From Bacillus rubiinfantis (GTDB taxonomy: Bacteria > Bacillota > Bacilli > Bacillales > Cytobacillaceae), in assembly GCA_000752035.1 (NCBI GenBank), contig CCFE01000021.1, forward strand, positions 584,035 through 646,792: a stretch of DNA of 62,758 nucleotides, written 5' to 3'. The notes under the pieces are model-generated. The model saw only the letters and a program-made list of their open reading frames with translations. It was not told the DNA's origin and ran no database searches. The position numbers and the translations under genes were made by a program. Shown here in pieces: positions 59,725 to 62,758 of this stretch; the stretch's first letter is position 1; every line of letters begins with the position of its first letter.

Positions 59725-61320
59725 ATGAAGAAAACCCTTTTTTATAATGGGCTGATTTTTACCGCTAATCCAAAGCAGCCATACGCGACGGCAATGGTAG
59801 TTGAAAAAGGCCGGATTACCTGGGTTGGTGATAATGTGGTGTTACAGGATTTTGATGGAGAGCAGGTTGATTTACATAATCAGCGAGTCCTTCCTGGACT
59901 GATTGATGCCCATATGCATCCGCTTTTTCTTGCCAATGCTGCCGGACAAATTGCATGCACTGCGCCGCTTGTCCATTCTATTGAAGAAATGTTAGCCGAA
60001 GTCCGAAAAAAAAGAGACCAGCAGTTGGCTGAAGACTGGATTGAAGGCTGGGGTTATGATGAAGGGAAGCTTGCAGAAGGGCGCGCCCCAAACCGTTGGG
60101 ATTTGGACAAGGCTTGCGATGATGCACCTGTCGTGATAACCAGGAATTGTACCCATATTATTTCTGTCAATAGCAAGGCACTTGAGCTAGCTGGGATTAC
60201 GAAAGAGACACCAAATCCTCCTGGCGGGGAAATTGATCGCGCTGAAACTGGGGAACTTACTGGGATTCTCAAGGAGAATGCCAGATATTTAGTTTTACAA
60301 AAAATGCCGCAAGTAATGCTAGAGGATAATGCTAACCGTCTTGCTGAGGTGAGCCCGCATTTGCTATCATACGGCATAACTGCTGTGACAGAAATGATGG
60401 GACTGCATCAACCAATTGATTATATCGAAATGTATCAATCTGCGCGAACGAAGGGCTTACGGCAACGGACAGTTCTTTATTATATTTGGAATGACATGAA
60501 AGACAAATACCCGTTGACGAAGCAAAAAACAAATCGCCAGGAACCAGTTCATATTGGCGGGATTAAATGCTTTGCTGACGGCAGTGTATCTGGAAGAACG
60601 GCTTGGGTCACCCCACCATATCTTGGTGATGACACCAACTACGGTATTCCGACGACTTCTAAAGAGGAATTATTGGCCGCATGCCAGGCTGCCGAACAAT
60701 TTGAGGTGCAGTTGGTTATCCATGCTATGGGCGAGCAGGCGATCGATTTAATTGTAGATACCTTTAAAGACAAAAAAGGTTGGCTTCCTGATGGCCCATC
60801 CATTCGCATTGAGCATGCGGCAATGCCAACAGAGAAGGCGATGGACCTGGCAGCGAAAGCGGGAATTGCCTTCGTGCCGCAGCCGATTTTCCTTTACGCA
60901 GAGATTGAAAGCTACCTGAAAAATTTAGGTTCCGACCGAACAAAAACAACTTATCCGGTCAGGACATTTCTCGAGAAAGGGATTAAAACAGCGTTCTCTT
61001 CTGATGCGCCGGCCACTGCATGGGCCGAACCAGCCGATCCATTTGTAGCGATGAAATCTGCAGTAACGAGGGTAGCGTATGACGGGACGGACACTGGCCA
61101 AGACCAGCGTATCGATGTTAGAACAGCGATTGAGCTTTATACAAGATACGCCCACGAAATTACTCGTATCCCAGATATCGGCCAGTTAAAGCCGGGCTAT
61201 CATGCTGACTTTATTGTATTAAATGAGGATATTTTATCCATTGATGTTAATCGTCTTGACCAAATTAAAGTCATGGAAACATACATGGGTGGCGAGCAGG
61301 TATATAAAAAACAAAATTAA
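59725..61320 (+). CDS. YtcJ-like amidohydrolase (amidohydrolase 3 family)
   Basis: A 531-residue metal-dependent hydrolase. N-terminal strand NGLIFTANPKQPYATAMVVEKGRITWVGD, then PGLIDAHMHPLF with the first metal histidines (about 62-73), FADGSVSGRTAW (about 287-298), VIHAMGEQAID, RIEHAAMP and AFSSDAPATAW with the catalytic Asp. It matches the YtcJ group (about 530 residues), whose substrates are mostly unknown amides or formamides. The ATG at 59725 has GAGGTGAGG upstream; an in-frame ATG at 59632 is less likely. A TATAAT lies at about 59661. It is followed by a terminator and then a paralogue. Confidence 0.85.
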   Translation: MKKTLFYNGLIFTANPKQPYATAMVVEKGRITWVGDNVVLQDFDGEQVDLHNQRVLPGLIDAHMHPLFLANAAGQIACTAPLVHSIEEMLAEVRKKRDQQLAEDWIEGWGYDEGKLAEGRAPNRWDLDKACDDAPVVITRNCTHIISVNSKALELAGITKETPNPPGGEIDRAETGELTGILKENARYLVLQKMPQVMLEDNANRLAEVSPHLLSYGITAVTEMMGLHQPIDYIEMYQSARTKGLRQRTVLYYIWNDMKDKYPLTKQKTNRQEPVHIGGIKCFADGSVSGRTAWVTPPYLGDDTNYGIPTTSKEELLAACQAAEQFEVQLVIHAMGEQAIDLIVDTFKDKKGWLPDGPSIRIEHAAMPTEKAMDLAAKAGIAFVPQPIFLYAEIESYLKNLGSDRTKTTYPVRTFLEKGIKTAFSSDAPATAWAEPADPFVAMKSAVTRVAYDGTDTGQDQRIDVRTAIELYTRYAHEITRIPDIGQLKPGYHADFIVLNEDILSIDVNRLDQIKVMETYMGGEQVYKKQN

Positions 61321-61327
61321 GCTGAGT

Positions 61328-61375
61328 AACCGACTGTAATGATGGAAAGCGCACATTGTTGCAGTCGGTTTTTAT
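61328..61375 (+). terminator. Terminator between the two amidohydrolase genes
   Basis: AACCGACTG (61328-61336) and CAGTCGGTT (61362-61370) form a perfect 9-bp stem with a long loop, followed by TTTTA. Confidence 0.75.
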
Positions 61376-61409
61376 CAAAAATAAACCATTGCAAATCGGG
61401 AGGGAAACG

Positions 61410-62758
61410 ATGACTAAGACAATTTTTACAAATGGAGAAATCTATACACTGGATGAACAGCTGCCAAAAGTGGAAGCCGTTGTCGTGGAAAACGGTAAAA
61501 TCATTGACTTAGGCGCACATAATGAAATGGCACTGCATTGGGGAAGTGCAGGAACAAAAACAGTTGATTTACAAGGTAAAATGGTTACTCCGGGCTTAAT
61601 TGACAGCCATATGCATCTATCTGGAGTTGCCTTTCACTTCTTGGATCTTGATTTAACTGGAGTAACTTCAAAAGCGGACATGCTACGAAAAATTAAGCAA
61701 AGAGCAGATACTACTCCTCCTGAAAAATGGCTATTAGGGATGTGCTGGGATGAGAATCTGTTTACCGACGGCTCAATCCCGACGATTGAAGAGCTCGATG
61801 CAGTAGCACCACATTGCCCAATTTATTTGAAGCGGGTTTGTCATCATGCCTTTTTGGTCAATAGTAAAGCGCTTGAAATCGCTGGCTATCATCCTGCATC
61901 GGAAGTTCCTTCTGGCGGAACTGTAGTCCTCGATGAGAATACAAAGAAGCCGACGGGGCTGCTATTGGAATCTGCCTCACAGCTCATAACGAGACATATT
62001 CCTGAACGAACTTATGCAGAATTGAAAAACGGTTTAGCACAAGCAATGAAGTTTGCCGTCAGCAAAGGCCTTACGGGAGTCCACACGAATGACACTTCCT
62101 ATTTGGGCGGATTGGAGCAAACATTTCGGATGTATGATGAATGTCTTAATCAGGACGGACTCGACCTCCGCTGCCAGTTATTAATTGATTTTCCCTATTT
62201 AGCTAATTTAAAAGAGGGAAATATGGGTGCTGGATATGGCAATGAGAAACTGCAAATTGGAGCCATTAAAATCTTTGCTGACGGAGCTTTCGGCAGACGC
62301 ACAGCACTCCTGTCAGAAGCGTATAGTGATGCCCCTGGCCAATTTGGCGATGCGATGCATACCCAAGAGGAGCTTTATCAAATTGTAAAAGCAATCAGGA
62401 AACAAGATATGCCAGTGGCGATTCATACCATTGGCGACCAAGCATTGGAAAATGTCCTCGACGTGCTTGAGCAATTTCCCGCAGTCACTTATCGTGATCG
62501 GATTATCCATGCATCATTGCTAAACGATGCTACGATAAAACGGTTGATTTCACCGAGTAGGATCGTCGATATCCAGCCAAGATTTGTTGTCAGTGATTAT
62601 CCATGGATTAAAGACAGAATTGGTGCGGGCAGGGAGCGTTATTTATATGCCTGGGATACACTGATTTCGGCTGGTGTTAGCTGTGCTGGCGGTTCAGATT
62701 CACCGGTTGAACCGCTTGATCCGTTATTGGGCATTCATGCTGCCGTAACCCGCCGTAA
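61410..62758 (+). CDS. YtcJ-like amidohydrolase, paralogue, partial at window end
   Basis: An open frame of 449 codons that runs off the window without a stop; the protein is expected to be about 530 residues. It opens MTKTIFTNGEIYTLDEQLP and carries TPGLIDSHMHLSGV (metal His pair, about 65-78), IFADGAFGRRTALL, AIHTIGDQALE, RIIHASLLND and GGSDSPVEPLDP, the full set of catalytic-site motifs. It is clearly related to the preceding gene but divergent, so this is an old tandem pair. The terminal TAA seen at 62756 is not in frame. GGGAGGGAAACG precedes the ATG. Confidence 0.85.
   Translation, partial: MTKTIFTNGEIYTLDEQLPKVEAVVVENGKIIDLGAHNEMALHWGSAGTKTVDLQGKMVTPGLIDSHMHLSGVAFHFLDLDLTGVTSKADMLRKIKQRADTTPPEKWLLGMCWDENLFTDGSIPTIEELDAVAPHCPIYLKRVCHHAFLVNSKALEIAGYHPASEVPSGGTVVLDENTKKPTGLLLESASQLITRHIPERTYAELKNGLAQAMKFAVSKGLTGVHTNDTSYLGGLEQTFRMYDECLNQDGLDLRCQLLIDFPYLANLKEGNMGAGYGNEKLQIGAIKIFADGAFGRRTALLSEAYSDAPGQFGDAMHTQEELYQIVKAIRKQDMPVAIHTIGDQALENVLDVLEQFPAVTYRDRIIHASLLNDATIKRLISPSRIVDIQPRFVVSDYPWIKDRIGAGRERYLYAWDTLISAGVSCAGGSDSPVEPLDPLLGIHAAVTRR

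Overview
The window looks like chromosome from a spore-forming, low-GC Gram-positive bacterium of the Bacillaceae (Bacillus/Neobacillus-like). Evidence: an alpha/beta-type small acid-soluble spore protein, Bacillus-style strong AGGAGG ribosome sites with frequent TTG and GTG starts, a proline T-box in front of proBA, a YlbC-like CAP protein, a YpbS-like small protein, and glnA, gltB, asnO, proB, proA and prs products that read like Bacillus proteins. I see no rRNA, tRNA, CRISPR array, insertion sequence or prophage genes.

Layout. 0.2-6 kb: a UvrD/Rep helicase; a CarD-type regulator plus a small protein, divergent from a MarR regulator through a shared palindromic control region; a SEC-C protein; a membrane protein. 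6-8.4 kb: a multi-hairpin repeat, a secreted C69 dipeptidase and a YpbS-like protein. 8.7-16.4 kb: a catabolic cluster (saccharopine-dehydrogenase-like oxidoreductase, XRE-cupin regulator, hydantoinase/oxoprolinase A and B subunits, cupin, NCS1 permease). 16.7-24.4 kb: a nitrogen-assimilation operon of glutamate synthase large subunit, glutamine synthetase and asparagine synthetase, without the GOGAT small subunit. 24.7-27.2 kb: L,D-transpeptidase and PRPP synthetase, followed by a second, inverted copy of the multi-hairpin repeat. 28.1-31 kb: a MarR-HlyD-MFS efflux operon. 31-38.5 kb: flavin oxidoreductase, epimerase, nitroreductase, SASP, CAP protein, pyrroline-5-carboxylate reductase and 2-hydroxyacid dehydrogenase. 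38.8 kb: an ftsZ outside any division cluster. 40-46.5 kb: APH-type kinase, proline dehydrogenase, SpoIID/SH3 protein, UspA and a VanW lipoprotein. 46.9-52.3 kb: AdhE with a small upstream protein, a large unknown membrane protein and a thioesterase. 52.3-55 kb: a divergent TetR/MFS efflux pair. 55-57.8 kb: T-box and proBA. 57.9-62.8 kb: small protein, AzgA-type purine permease and two YtcJ-like amidohydrolases; the second runs off the window.

How the genes fit together. Three proline loci lie within 21 kb: synthesis (proBA under a tRNA-Pro-sensing T-box, and proC) and breakdown (proline dehydrogenase). Two efflux systems each have a local repressor with a visible operator-like palindrome. 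The hydantoinase cluster has uptake, ATP-dependent ring opening and a cupin in one run, with its own cupin-sensing regulator, so it probably breaks down an imported cyclic amide or imide; the substrate cannot be read from sequence. The most unusual items are this cluster, the stand-alone ftsZ, the GOGAT-GS-AsnO operon, the CarD gene under a shared palindromic promoter, and two families of dispersed structured repeats, one showing paired base changes that preserve a hairpin.
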